Positions 1-7,965 of a stretch of 12,869 nucleotides of DNA are shown in pieces (the stretch's first letter is position 1; the number at the start of each line of letters is the position of its first letter). A program made the translations under genes and the position numbers. This DNA comes from an uncultured Bacteroides sp. (GTDB lineage: Bacteria > Bacteroidota > Bacteroidia > Bacteroidales > Bacteroidaceae). A model generated the notes under the pieces. That model worked only from the letters and a program-made list of their open reading frames with translations. It was not told where the DNA came from and made no database searches. Where the stretch lies: assembly GCA_900755095.1 (NCBI GenBank), contig CAAEFE010000004.1, positions 1 to 12,869 on the forward strand. The letters run 5' to 3'.

Positions 1-20
1 AGTAAAGAAGAGTAAGTAAA

Positions 21-56
21 AGTATTATTTCTGTTATAAACAACAGCAATAATACT
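21..56. terminator. AT-rich hairpin, possible terminator of an upstream minus-strand gene
   Basis: Two arms of 15 bases (21-35 and 42-56) pair as 9 bp, one T/C mismatch, then 5 bp, around a 6-base loop. On the + strand the hairpin is followed by GGGCAG, so it does not look like a + strand terminator. On the minus strand it is followed by a TTTTAC-type T-rich tail, so it could end a minus-strand transcript. No gene is visible beside it, so the role is inferred. Confidence 0.35.
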
Positions 57-149
57 GGGCAGAGAAGATGGCTTTGGATGCTGCCGTTGTCGGTTCGGAC
101 CACTTCGTCGGTGCCGTTTCTGTTCCCGTGTCCCTCATGAACTGTTCGT

Positions 150-259
150 CCGGCAGATAACCGACTTTTGTCTGGTAGGTTGTTGATGCTCGCCCGGTGG
201 GTAACGGACATTCACACGGTAGGTAACGTACGTTTGTACGTTAGGTAAATTCTATATTA
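150..259 (+). repeat. Degenerate 22-bp tandem repeats, about five units
   Basis: Five consecutive blocks of exactly 22 bases align: 150-171, 172-193, 194-215, 216-237 and 238-259. The shared core is close to CGGTAGGTAACGGAC. The third and fourth units agree best (about 15 of 22 positions), and the first, second and fifth have diverged. The region 84-149 has weaker resemblance and may hold older copies. Within the fourth unit and into the fifth, TAACGTAC (224-231) and GTACGTTA (236-243) form a perfect hairpin with a GTTT loop. The 22-bp spacing is two helical turns, which would suit a series of protein sites on one DNA face, but no function is known. Confidence 0.6.
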
Positions 260-396
260 TTTCACGGGCTACCGTTTCAATACTTGTTTGCTAAAGTATC
301 ATTTGCTTCAAAACCGCCTCTAAAATCCGCTAATTTGGTAAATTTTGTAATAAGTGACAGTCTCATTTACAAAAATACAGAAAATATCGAAGAAAA

Positions 397-454
397 CAAG
401 TTGGTTCTTTCTCTTTCGTATCAGGACGAAAGAAAAAGAATATCCCCCAACTTG
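397..454. repeat. Long imperfect inverted repeat overlapping the -33 box
   Basis: CAAGTTGG (397-404) pairs with CCAACTTG (447-454). Inside this, 405-418 pairs with 427-440 at 13 of 14 positions around an 8-base loop (419-426), with a one-sided 6-base bulge at 441-446. The right arm contains the TTG of the -33 promoter box of the B12 operon. It may be an operator-like dyad, a remnant, or a terminator for transcription from outside. The sequence alone does not decide. Confidence 0.55.
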
Positions 455-482
455 GAAAAAACAAATAAACTCCCTATCTTTG
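452..482 (+). promoter_or_regulatory. Promoter of the B12 uptake operon
   Basis: TATCTTTG at 475-482 is an exact match to the Bacteroides -7 consensus TAnnTTTG. A TTG at 452-454 lies 20 bp upstream, the usual distance for the -33 box. Transcription should start near 487-490, so the RNA begins almost exactly at the first helix of the riboswitch. Confidence 0.75.
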
Positions 483-486
483 TCCC

Positions 487-660
487 GCATTGGTTTGCGA
501 CTCCCTTACGGGGGAAGTAATTAAAAGGGAATCAGGTGTAAATCCTGAACAGTCCCGCTGCTGTAAGTTCCATGCATGTTACAAGCAATTCACTCATTGC
601 CACTGGAGAATAATCTGGGAAGGCGTTTGTAACAGGAATAAGTCAGAAGACCTACCATGC
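487..660 (+). ncRNA. Cobalamin riboswitch aptamer
   Basis: The conserved cobalamin core is easy to read: GGGAATCAGGTG near 527-538, an AAATCCTGA half at 541-549 and the CCCGCTGCTGTAAG block at 554-567. The B12 box follows as GTCAGAAGACCTACC at 642-656. A closing P1 helix can be drawn between 487-494 (GCA, bulged T, TGGT) and 654-660 (ACCATGC). TCAGG/CCTGA pairing fits P5, and a CTCCC/GGGGG hairpin sits at 501-514. The aptamer lies directly at the predicted transcription start and just ahead of a BtuB-type transporter, as expected for feedback by adenosylcobalamin or a related corrinoid. Which corrinoid it prefers cannot be told here. Confidence 0.93.
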
Positions 661-857
661 AATTATGTTTCACTGCTTTCGAGGAAAAAGCGTTGAGTCT
701 AATGAACCGGACAAGTCGTCTATCATTTCATTCATCACTCTAATTCAGAGAAAGTGTGTTAAAACGAATAAACTCTGCCAAGTTTATTTATGCGTGTCCG
801 GTCGAAGGGATTTCGCCCGGACACTTTTAAATAGCAACAGACTGAAATAAGGAATAA
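661..857 (+). promoter_or_regulatory. Riboswitch expression platform
   Basis: Between the aptamer and the transporter start, 197 bases hold several structures. A hairpin at 675-691 (GCTTT/AAAGC) lies just after P1. CCGGAC at 707-712 is complementary to GTCCGG at 796-801, the left arm of the terminator stem, so it could form a competing antiterminator. A perfect 8-bp hairpin (767-774 with 781-788) sits directly before the terminator. This layout suggests control by premature termination: with ligand the terminator forms, and without it the 707-712 segment sequesters the left arm. The pairing is seen; the switching logic is inferred. Confidence 0.65.
794..828 (+). terminator. Intrinsic terminator of the riboswitch
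   Basis: GTGTCCGG (794-801) pairs perfectly with CCGGACAC (817-824). After one T/C mismatch, CGAA (803-806) pairs with TTCG (812-815). TTTT follows at 825-828. The hairpin is GC-rich in its base and lies 30 bases before the transporter start codon, so it is well placed to decide whether the operon is transcribed. Confidence 0.8.
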
Positions 858-2903
858 ATGAAAGAGAGAACATTTAAGAAAATGATCTTTGCAGTATTCT
901 GCTGCCAATTCTTATCCATACCACTTTTTGCACAACAGCAAAAGGTAGATACGACACATACATATTCTATTCCTGAAATAACAGTATCAGATATCTATCA
1001 GACTCGCGAAGTACGTTCTACCGCTCCCCTGCAAGTATTCTCCAAAGACGCCCTGAAAAACCTGCACGCCCTGCAAGTATCCGACGCAGTGAAACACTTT
1101 GCCGGAGTGACCGTAAAAGACTACGGAGGTATTGGCGGACTAAAAACAGTATCCATACGAAGCCTGGGAGCACAACATACCGCTGTTGGCTATGACGGGA
1201 TCACCCTAACCGATTGCCAAACGGGACAAATCGACATCGGGCGTTTCTCGCTTGATAATGTTGACCAACTCTCTTTAAGCAATGGTCAAAGTGACAACAT
1301 TTTCCAGCCCGCCCGCTTCTTTGCAGCAGCAGGTATCTTGAATATCCAGACACTCACTCCCCGCTTTGAGAAAGAAAAAACAACCAATATAAGTGCATCT
1401 TTCAAAACCGGTTCATGGGGGCTGGTCAATCCCTCCATACTATTAGAACAACAATTAAACTCCAAATGGACGGTATCAGCCAATGGTGAATGGATGTCTT
1501 CCGATGGACATTATCCATATACCCTACACTATGGAGATGCAAAAGAAGATCTGACCTCTCGTGAAAAGCGAAAGAATACAGACGTGCAGACTTTTCGTGC
1601 TGAAGCGGGACTTTATGGCATTTTTTCTGATAAAGAACAGTACCGACTTAAAGCATATTATTTTCAGTCTTCCAGAGGACTACCCAAAGCCACCACTCTT
1701 TACAATGACCATTCTCTACAACAATTGTGGGATAAAAATACATTTGTACAAAGCCAATACAAAAAAGAATTCAGCCGCCAATGGGTATTCCAATCTTCTG
1801 CCAAATGGAACTGGAGTTATCAGCGTTATCTGGACCCAGACACTCCAAATTCTAAAGGTAAGACAGAAAACAGTTATTATCAACAAGAGTATTACCTCTC
1901 TGCTTCTGTCCTCTACCGGATGTTGGACAATCTTTCATTCTCTCTTTCTACAGATGGAAGCATCAATACAATGAATGCTAATCTTAATGAGTTTGCACAA
2001 CCTACACGTTATTCATGGTTGACAGCTTTTGCGGGGAAGTACATGAATGATTGGCTAACAATCTCTGCATCAGCTTTAGCAACAATTATCAACGAGGATG
2101 TAAAAGAAGGGGGTAGTGCCGGCAACCATCGTAAATTAACACCGTATATAAGTGCTTCATTCAAACCATTTTATCACGAAGAATTCCGTATTCGCTTCTT
2201 TTATAAAGACATTTTCCGTTTACCTAGTTTCAATGATTTATATTATCAGGAAGTGGGAAACACTAAATTAAGACCGGAAAACGCACGACAATACAACGTA
2301 GGTCTGACATATAGCAAAAACGTATGTCCGTTCTTACCTTATTTATCTGCCACAATCGATGCATATTACAACAAGGTGACAGATAAAATCATCGCCTACC
2401 CAACTAAGAATCTTGCCGTATGGAGTATGAGAAATTTGGGTGAGGTTGAAATCAAAGGAATTGACGCCACGGGTAGTTTATCTCTTCAGCCCTGGGAAAG
2501 AATCCGTATTAATCTCTCCAGTAATTATACCTACCAACAAGCTTTGGATATAACTAATTCTGACCCCACTACCGAAGCAGGGAGGACTTACAAACATCAG
2601 ATAGCTTATACTCCTCGTGTATCCGGTTCGGGACAAGCCGGCATCGAAACACCGTGGATCAACTTTTCGTATTCATTCCTCTTCTCTGGGAAACGGTATG
2701 TGCAGAATGAAAATATAGCCGAGAATAGTATGGAGGGTTATAGCGATCATAGTATTTCAATAAGTCGCAGTTTTCACATTCTAAAAACTCATACTTCAGT
2801 CAGTGTAGAAGTACTAAACATAGCCAACAAAAACTATGAGATTGTGAAAAACTTCCCCATGCCAGGGCGCTCCGTCAGAGCAACTTTAAATATAAGATAT
2901 TAA
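858..2903 (+). CDS. btuB: TonB-dependent outer-membrane corrinoid transporter (BtuB-type)
   Basis: This 681-residue protein is an outer-membrane receptor that would import vitamin B12 or other corrinoids using energy passed on by TonB. A signal peptide covers about residues 1-25, ending in LFA before QQQ. A TonB-box-like segment (EITVSD) sits near residues 40-45. The plug domain follows at roughly 50-165 (SDAVKHFAGVTV, SIRSLGAQHT), then a 22-strand barrel to the C-terminal aromatic residue (LNIRY). Length and layout match BtuB-like receptors; there is no N-terminal carboxypeptidase-like domain as in SusC. Substrate is inferred from the cobalamin riboswitch in its leader. A lipoprotein gene starts about 20 bases after its stop, so the two are likely one transcript. 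The start at 858 follows an AAGGAATAA stretch. Confidence 0.92.
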   Translation: MKERTFKKMIFAVFCCQFLSIPLFAQQQKVDTTHTYSIPEITVSDIYQTREVRSTAPLQVFSKDALKNLHALQVSDAVKHFAGVTVKDYGGIGGLKTVSIRSLGAQHTAVGYDGITLTDCQTGQIDIGRFSLDNVDQLSLSNGQSDNIFQPARFFAAAGILNIQTLTPRFEKEKTTNISASFKTGSWGLVNPSILLEQQLNSKWTVSANGEWMSSDGHYPYTLHYGDAKEDLTSREKRKNTDVQTFRAEAGLYGIFSDKEQYRLKAYYFQSSRGLPKATTLYNDHSLQQLWDKNTFVQSQYKKEFSRQWVFQSSAKWNWSYQRYLDPDTPNSKGKTENSYYQQEYYLSASVLYRMLDNLSFSLSTDGSINTMNANLNEFAQPTRYSWLTAFAGKYMNDWLTISASALATIINEDVKEGGSAGNHRKLTPYISASFKPFYHEEFRIRFFYKDIFRLPSFNDLYYQEVGNTKLRPENARQYNVGLTYSKNVCPFLPYLSATIDAYYNKVTDKIIAYPTKNLAVWSMRNLGEVEIKGIDATGSLSLQPWERIRINLSSNYTYQQALDITNSDPTTEAGRTYKHQIAYTPRVSGSGQAGIETPWINFSYSFLFSGKRYVQNENIAENSMEGYSDHSISISRSFHILKTHTSVSVEVLNIANKNYEIVKNFPMPGRSVRATLNIRY

Positions 2904-2922
2904 GAATAAAAGCAGGTAAATT

Positions 2923-4933
2923 ATGAATATAAGAACAAAAATATTATATATATCAAACACTATTTTGCGCATTCCTGTCACTCTTCGTAGCTTGCGATGA
3001 CTTAGAAGACAAGTCGACTTCAACAACCATAGATGGTAATATTACAGAAACCGGAACAGCCGAAATATACATATTAAGTGAGGGTTTGTTCAACTTGAAC
3101 AATAGTTCATTAGCTAAATATTCATTCAAAAGCAACAAACTAGTCAAAAACTATTTTAAAGACTTGAATAAGCGTGGGCTAGGTGATACAGCCAACGACA
3201 TTGCACTCTACGGAAGTAAACTGTATATTGTAGTGAATGTATCAAGTACCATTGAAGTAATTGACTTCCAAACAGGTATATCGATCAAACAAATCCCCAT
3301 GTTTACGGATAATGGAAGTTCCAGACAACCACGCCATATCGCTTTCTATGAAAACAAAGCATATGTATGTTCGTTTGATGGAACAGTAGCACGTATTGAT
3401 ACGACTTCGCTGCAAATAGAAAGTTTCACAAAAGCCGGAAGAAATCCGGAAAACATTTGTGTTAAGAATAAGAAATTGTATGTCTCCAACTCTGGAGGAT
3501 TAGACTATTCGGAAGGATTAGGGGTAGATAATACAGTCTCCGTTATCGACATCGAATCTTTCACCGAAATAAAAAAGATAGAAGTTGGTCCTAACCCCGG
3601 CTGTATTTCACCAGGACCGGACGAAGCGGTCTATGTGGCAACTTATGGAAGCAATATTGCAGACGGAGATTTTAACTTTGTGAAGATTAATAGCCAAACG
3701 GACGAAGTAGAACGCATTTATAACGAAAAAGTGATGAACTTTGCCATCGATAATAACAACATAGCCTATCTATATAATTATAATTACAATACCGAAGCAT
3801 CGTCTATCAAAGTACTAAACTTAAGAACCGGAGAGACGATACGGGAGAATTTCATCACAGATGGAACTAAGATTAGTACTCCATATAGCATTAATGTCAA
3901 CCCTTATAGTGGTAATGTGTATATCACAGAAGCATATAGCTATACGATAACCGGAGATGTATTATGTTTCAATACAAACGGTCAATTATTATTCAGATTA
4001 AACCGTATCGGTCTCAATCCCAACAGTGTCATATTTAGCCAAAAAGCATCGACTGGGGATAGTGACGGAGAAGAATCCGACCCGAATGCCCCCTCTGCTT
4101 TTGCCAATAAAGTATTAGACTACAATCCGGCTCCCAGTCAATATATGAATACTGTTACCACTGCTTATAAAGAGAATTATACCGCTGAAGAGGTTAGAAA
4201 ATATGCAGAAGAACAATTGAAAGATACCGACCTATGCTTGATTAGTCTTGGAGCATATGGTGGTTATATCACAGTAGGATTCGATCATACCGTTCCTAAT
4301 GTCCCGGGTGAATACGATCTTAAGATATATGGTAACGCATACTATGATATGTTCGGAACATTGACCGGTGCTCTCGGGGGAAGCTCTGAACCTGGTATTG
4401 TATTAGTGTCCAAAGACACTAATGGAAATGGATTAGCAGATGATGAATGGTATGAACTGGCAGGAAGTGAATATAACTCTCCTGCTACGACCAAAAATTA
4501 TACAATCACATATTATCGCCCATCCTCTCCGAAAGAAGATGTTAAGTGGACTGACAATAAAGGTAATGAAGGATATGTATATCGGAATGATTACCATACA
4601 ACAAATTCTTATTACCCAGCATGGATAAAGGAAGATCAAATCACATTCCACGGAAGTCGTCTGAAAGATAATACAGTGAATGAACCGCATGAAAATATGC
4701 CCGAACATTGGGTGGGTTATTGTTATGCCTGGGGATATGCCGATAATCATCCGAATGGAGAAGAACAATGTAAATTCAAAATAGACTGGGCAGTAGATAA
4801 GAACGGAAATCCTGTCGTATTAGATGGAATCGATTTTGTAAGAATCTATACGGCAGTCAACCAAAATAGTGGATGGATGGGAGAAATCTCCACAGAGCTA
4901 CAGGCCGTTGAAGATTTACATTTCAAGAAATAG
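2923..4933 (+). CDS. Surface lipoprotein, beta-propeller plus C-terminal domain (BtuG-like), frameshifted in the signal peptide
   Basis: The body is an intact frame of about 650 codons. It holds a YncE/BtuG-like beta-propeller (from YILSEG near 3068 to about 4030), an acidic linker (GDSDGEESD), and a C-terminal domain with a calcium-loop-like DTNGNGLADDEW stretch and WGYAD and GWMGEIS motifs, as in Bacteroides 'cell surface protein' entries. The lipobox LFVAC is in this frame with the lipid cysteine at 2993-2995, followed by DDLED, which suits surface export. However, the only good start, ATG at 2923, is in another frame and stops at 2998-3000 after 25 codons; the body's own frame has TAA at 2930-2932 and no ATG in between. 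Two added bases in the TATATATAT tract (2945-2953), or one base fewer in A5 (2937-2941), would give a normal protein of about 670 residues. It may be a pseudogene, a phase-variable gene or a sequencing error. The B12-binding role is inferred from position and family. Confidence 0.8.
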
Positions 4934-4973
4934 AAAGAAAATAAACTATGTATAATTTATTAATTCAAGAAAA

Positions 4974-6293
4974 ATGAAGAAAATGAAATTCCTAATCAGC
5001 CAACTTTATCTGTTGGCATTATTCGCACTGCCATTTGTTTCAACATCATGTAGTGATGACGATGACAATAGCACAAAAGTAGAAATTTCCAGTTTAGGTG
5101 TAGAAGATGGAACTACTATAGTAACAGGACAAATTATTCAACTTGAAGCTCAATTAAGCAACCCACAAGGAGAAGTTCATTACTCATGGTCAACAGCTGG
5201 AAAGGAAGTCTCTACCCAAAGCACTTATACTTTTCAAAGTGATGTCACAGGAACTCACACGATAACGCTAACTGTAACAGCCAACAATGAAGCGCAGGAA
5301 AAAAGTATTAATATAATAGTCGTTAAACCACCATTCTATGTTATTAATGAAGGTCAAGGCAAAGGTTCTGTTAATAGATACAAACAGGAACAATGGCAAT
5401 ATAATATAGTAGAAGGACTAGGAGTAACTTCAACTGTAGGTATTATCAATAACGGTTATATGTATATCGTTAGTAAAAAAAGTCCTTTCCTTGTTAAAAT
5501 GAATTTGGAAAATAACCAAATTGTAAATAAGATAGAAGACGGGTTGGACCAGAATGCACAAGGACAAAACTTTTGCATTGTTAATAATGAAACTGGTATT
5601 CTTACAACTAGTAATGGAGCATTCAAAGTTAATTTAAAGCAATTGACATTAGGTGAAAAGTTATCAGGTTTAGATGCAGTTAGTAGCGATAATGAAGATA
5701 TATATAAAACAGACAAATACATATTTATTAGTAGCAAAAACACAATTAAAGTATATAATACTAATGATCTTTCCTTTAAACAAGACATAGCCTACCAAAT
5801 AAAAACAGGATTCGCCCAAACCAAGGATGGCACATTATGGGGCGCAAATGGCAACAAATTAATTAAAATCAATGTAGAGACATTAGATTATGAAGAAGTT
5901 GAATTACCTAACGGACTTAGTGTTTTTTATAACCAGTGGGCCTATACTCCTACAGGATTATGTGCATCTATAACAGAGAATGCATTATATTTAGTACAAA
6001 TGTTTGAAGAAGGTTACAGTGTATATGGCAAGAACATTTATAAATATAATGTAGAAACAAAAAATGCTACCCTATTCTTCTCTGCTCCTGCTGCTGATAA
6101 ATCGGTATATGGAGCAGGTGTTCAAGTCGATCCCAGAAATGGAGATGTATACATTATCTATACAGAAGACGGATGGTCGACACATTATTTAAATACTAAT
6201 ATTTACATAGCAAATGGAGTCACTGGTACTCAAAAAGAAGTAATTGATTATACTGGTACTTATTGGTTCCCATCGACTATAGCCTTTCAATAA
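4974..6293 (+). CDS. Surface lipoprotein with PKD-like domain and beta-propeller (DUF5074/BtuG-like)
   Basis: This 439-residue lipoprotein probably helps bind corrinoids at the cell surface. A lipoprotein signal peptide ends at STSC with the lipid cysteine at residue 26, followed at once by SDDDD, an acidic run typical of surface-exported Bacteroidetes lipoproteins. Residues about 36-117 look like a PKD/Ig-like beta-sandwich (YSWSTAGKE, GTHTITLTVT). Residues about 119-439 form a propeller-like repeat opening with YVINEG, which resembles YILSEG at the start of the preceding gene's propeller, so the two bodies appear related. It lies 40 bases after that gene and before a strong terminator, so it is probably the last gene of the B12 operon. 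Codon use is noticeably AT-rich compared with the downstream housekeeping genes. Databases may name it DUF5074 or YncE-like; the exact corrinoid role (BtuG or BtuH type) is not proven. Confidence 0.85.
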   Translation: MKKMKFLISQLYLLALFALPFVSTSCSDDDDNSTKVEISSLGVEDGTTIVTGQIIQLEAQLSNPQGEVHYSWSTAGKEVSTQSTYTFQSDVTGTHTITLTVTANNEAQEKSINIIVVKPPFYVINEGQGKGSVNRYKQEQWQYNIVEGLGVTSTVGIINNGYMYIVSKKSPFLVKMNLENNQIVNKIEDGLDQNAQGQNFCIVNNETGILTTSNGAFKVNLKQLTLGEKLSGLDAVSSDNEDIYKTDKYIFISSKNTIKVYNTNDLSFKQDIAYQIKTGFAQTKDGTLWGANGNKLIKINVETLDYEEVELPNGLSVFYNQWAYTPTGLCASITENALYLVQMFEEGYSVYGKNIYKYNVETKNATLFFSAPAADKSVYGAGVQVDPRNGDVYIIYTEDGWSTHYLNTNIYIANGVTGTQKEVIDYTGTYWFPSTIAFQ

Positions 6294-6328
6294 ACATAGT
6301 ACTACATTAGAAATCATCCTATAATTTT

Positions 6329-6366
6329 AAAGAGTCAGATATTCCCAATGGAAGTCTGACTCTTTT
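6329..6366 (+). terminator. Terminator ending the B12 operon
   Basis: AAAGAGTCAGA (6329-6339) pairs perfectly with TCTGACTCTTT (6355-6365). An inner TTCC/GGAA stem (6342-6345, 6350-6353) encloses a CAAT loop. The T-run at the end of the right arm continues as TTTTCATTTC. It lies about 35 bases after the last lipoprotein stop codon. Confidence 0.9.
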
Positions 6367-6452
6367 CATTTCTCCACCCACTATATTTTGATTTCCCACT
6401 ATTTCACAAAAAGGCATCCGCATCAGTCAAACTTACAAAAAGTCATCATATA

Positions 6453-6484
6453 TTTGTTAATCACGCATATTTTAGCTACATTCG
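6453..6484 (+). promoter_or_regulatory. Promoter of tnaA
   Basis: TTTG at 6453-6456 and TACATTCG at 6477-6484 (one base off TAnnTTTG) are separated by 20 bp, fitting the Bacteroides sigma factor. The expected start near 6490 leaves a leader of only about 20 bases. No TnaC-like peptide with a tryptophan codon is visible upstream, so the E. coli type of tryptophan-induced antitermination is not apparent here. Confidence 0.65.
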
Positions 6485-6511
6485 TCGTTCAAAACTATTA
6501 AATCTACAACA

Positions 6512-7885
6512 ATGGAATTACCTTTTGCTGAATCATGGAAAATCAAGATGGTAGAACCCATCCGGAAAAGCACACGTGAAGAGCGTGAGCAATGGATTAA
6601 AGAAGCACATTATAATGTCTTTCAACTCAAATCAGAACAAGTTTATATCGATCTCATCACCGACTCCGGCACCGGAGCGATGAGTGACCGTCAATGGGCG
6701 GGAATGATGCTAGGTGATGAAAGCTATGCCGGAGCGACCTCATTCTTCAAGTTGAAAGAGATGATTACGAAACTAACAGGATTTGAATACATCATACCAA
6801 CCCATCAGGGACGTGCCGCTGAAAATGTTCTTTTCTCTTATTTGGTACATGAAGGAGACATTGTGCCCGGCAACTCACATTTTGACACCACCAAAGGGCA
6901 CATCGAGGGACGTCATGCCATCGCATTAGACTGCACCGTCGATGCAGCCAAACAAACCCAACTAGAAATACCGTTTAAAGGAAATGTAGACCCTGATAAA
7001 TTACAGAAAGCCCTCACAGAATACGCTGAACGGATTCCTTTTATCATCGTCACCATCACCAACAATACAGCCGGAGGACAACCCGTCTCCATGCAAAACC
7101 TGTACGAAGTACGTGCCATCGCCGACAAATATGGCAAACCTGTACTTTTCGACTCTGCACGTTTTGCCGAGAATGCCTACTTCATCAAAATGCGCGAAGA
7201 AGGTTACCGAGACAAAACGATCAAAGAAATCACACGGGAAATGTTCTCTCTTGCCGATGGCATGACAATGAGCGCCAAGAAAGACGGAATCGTCAATATG
7301 GGCGGATTTATTGCCACGCGACGTGCAGACTGGTATGAAGGCGCAAAAGGCTTCTGTGTACAATACGAAGGCTATCTCACCTACGGAGGCATGAACGGAC
7401 GGGATATGAACGCCCTCGCCATCGGACTGGACGAAAACACCGAATTCGACAACCTCGAAACACGTATCAAACAAGTGGAATACCTGGCAAAGAAACTGGA
7501 TGAATACGGAATCCCTTACCAACGCCCAGCCGGAGGACACGCCATCTTCATTGATGCGCCTAAAGTGCTGACACATGTTCCTCGAGAAGAATTCCCGGCA
7601 CAGACGCTAACTATAGAGCTCTACCTGGAAGCCGGTATCCGTGGATGTGAAATCGGTTATATCCTTGCCGACCGTGATCCGGTGACCCATGAAAATCGCT
7701 TTAACGGCCTTGACCTACTTCGTCTCGCAATCCCCCGCAGAGTATATACCGACAATCACATGAATGTAATAGCTGCCGCCCTCAAAAATGTATATGAACG
7801 CAGAGAAAGCATCACTCATGGAGTACGTATCGCCTGGGAAGCTCCCTTAATGAGACACTTCACAGTTCAATTGGAAAGATTATAA
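6512..7885 (+). CDS. tnaA: Tryptophanase (tryptophan indole-lyase)
   Basis: This cytoplasmic PLP enzyme splits L-tryptophan into indole, pyruvate and ammonia. At 457 residues it has the normal family length. The PLP lysine is the second K of MSAKKDG (residue 257). THQGRAAEN (97-105) and DSARFAENAYF (214-224) are cofactor-site motifs. Two sites separate it from tyrosine phenol-lyase: FDTT at 124-127, where the lyase has FTTT, and Ile381 in CEIG, where the lyase has an arginine that binds the phenol ring. Both favour tryptophanase. The gene has its own promoter and follows a strong terminator, so it is independent of the B12 operon. A hairpin follows its stop. It resembles the Bacteroides tryptophanases known to make gut indole; PLP and not B12 is the cofactor, so adjacency to the corrinoid genes is not functionally obvious. 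Confidence 0.95.
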   Translation: MELPFAESWKIKMVEPIRKSTREEREQWIKEAHYNVFQLKSEQVYIDLITDSGTGAMSDRQWAGMMLGDESYAGATSFFKLKEMITKLTGFEYIIPTHQGRAAENVLFSYLVHEGDIVPGNSHFDTTKGHIEGRHAIALDCTVDAAKQTQLEIPFKGNVDPDKLQKALTEYAERIPFIIVTITNNTAGGQPVSMQNLYEVRAIADKYGKPVLFDSARFAENAYFIKMREEGYRDKTIKEITREMFSLADGMTMSAKKDGIVNMGGFIATRRADWYEGAKGFCVQYEGYLTYGGMNGRDMNALAIGLDENTEFDNLETRIKQVEYLAKKLDEYGIPYQRPAGGHAIFIDAPKVLTHVPREEFPAQTLTIELYLEAGIRGCEIGYILADRDPVTHENRFNGLDLLRLAIPRRVYTDNHMNVIAAALKNVYERRESITHGVRIAWEAPLMRHFTVQLERL

Positions 7886-7935
7886 ACTTGGAGAATATTT
7901 GTTCGCGTAAAACAAAAGTGTTCCCCAAGTGTTTA
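7886..7935 (+). terminator. Hairpin after tnaA, probable weak terminator
   Basis: ACTTGGAGAA (7886-7895) pairs with TTCCCCAAGT (7921-7930) with one mismatch. An inner TTTGTT/AACAAA stem (7898-7903, 7911-7916) can extend it. The tail GTTTATATTATAA is only moderately T-rich, so termination may be partial. It starts at the base after the tnaA stop codon. Confidence 0.5.
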
Positions 7936-7965
7936 TATTATAATCGAACTTAATACGTAAAAATT

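Larger units (their letters stand above)
1..451. other. Gene-free upstream region
   Basis: I see no credible gene in these bases; the short open frames lack a ribosome binding site and recognisable protein features. The part from about 60 to 240 looks clearly richer in G and C than the AT-rich stretch from 250 to 451, which suggests a different origin or constraint. It contains a hairpin (21-56), 22-bp tandem repeats (150-259), a perfect 8-bp inverted repeat (224-231 with 236-243) and a long imperfect inverted repeat reaching into the promoter of the B12 operon (397-454). Confidence 0.6.

Noticed and set aside
284..850. Three short + strand open frames before btuB
   Set aside because: They overlap the promoter, riboswitch aptamer and terminator, whose RNA signals explain the region better.
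3086..3088. TTG as start codon of the first propeller lipoprotein
   Set aside because: It lies about 90 bases after the lipobox cysteine in the middle of the first propeller strand (YILSEGLFNLN) and has no ribosome binding site; a protein starting there would lack any export signal.
7001..7576. 191-codon open frame on the minus strand
   Set aside because: It lies fully inside tnaA in antisense, has no recognisable features and reflects the codon bias of tnaA.
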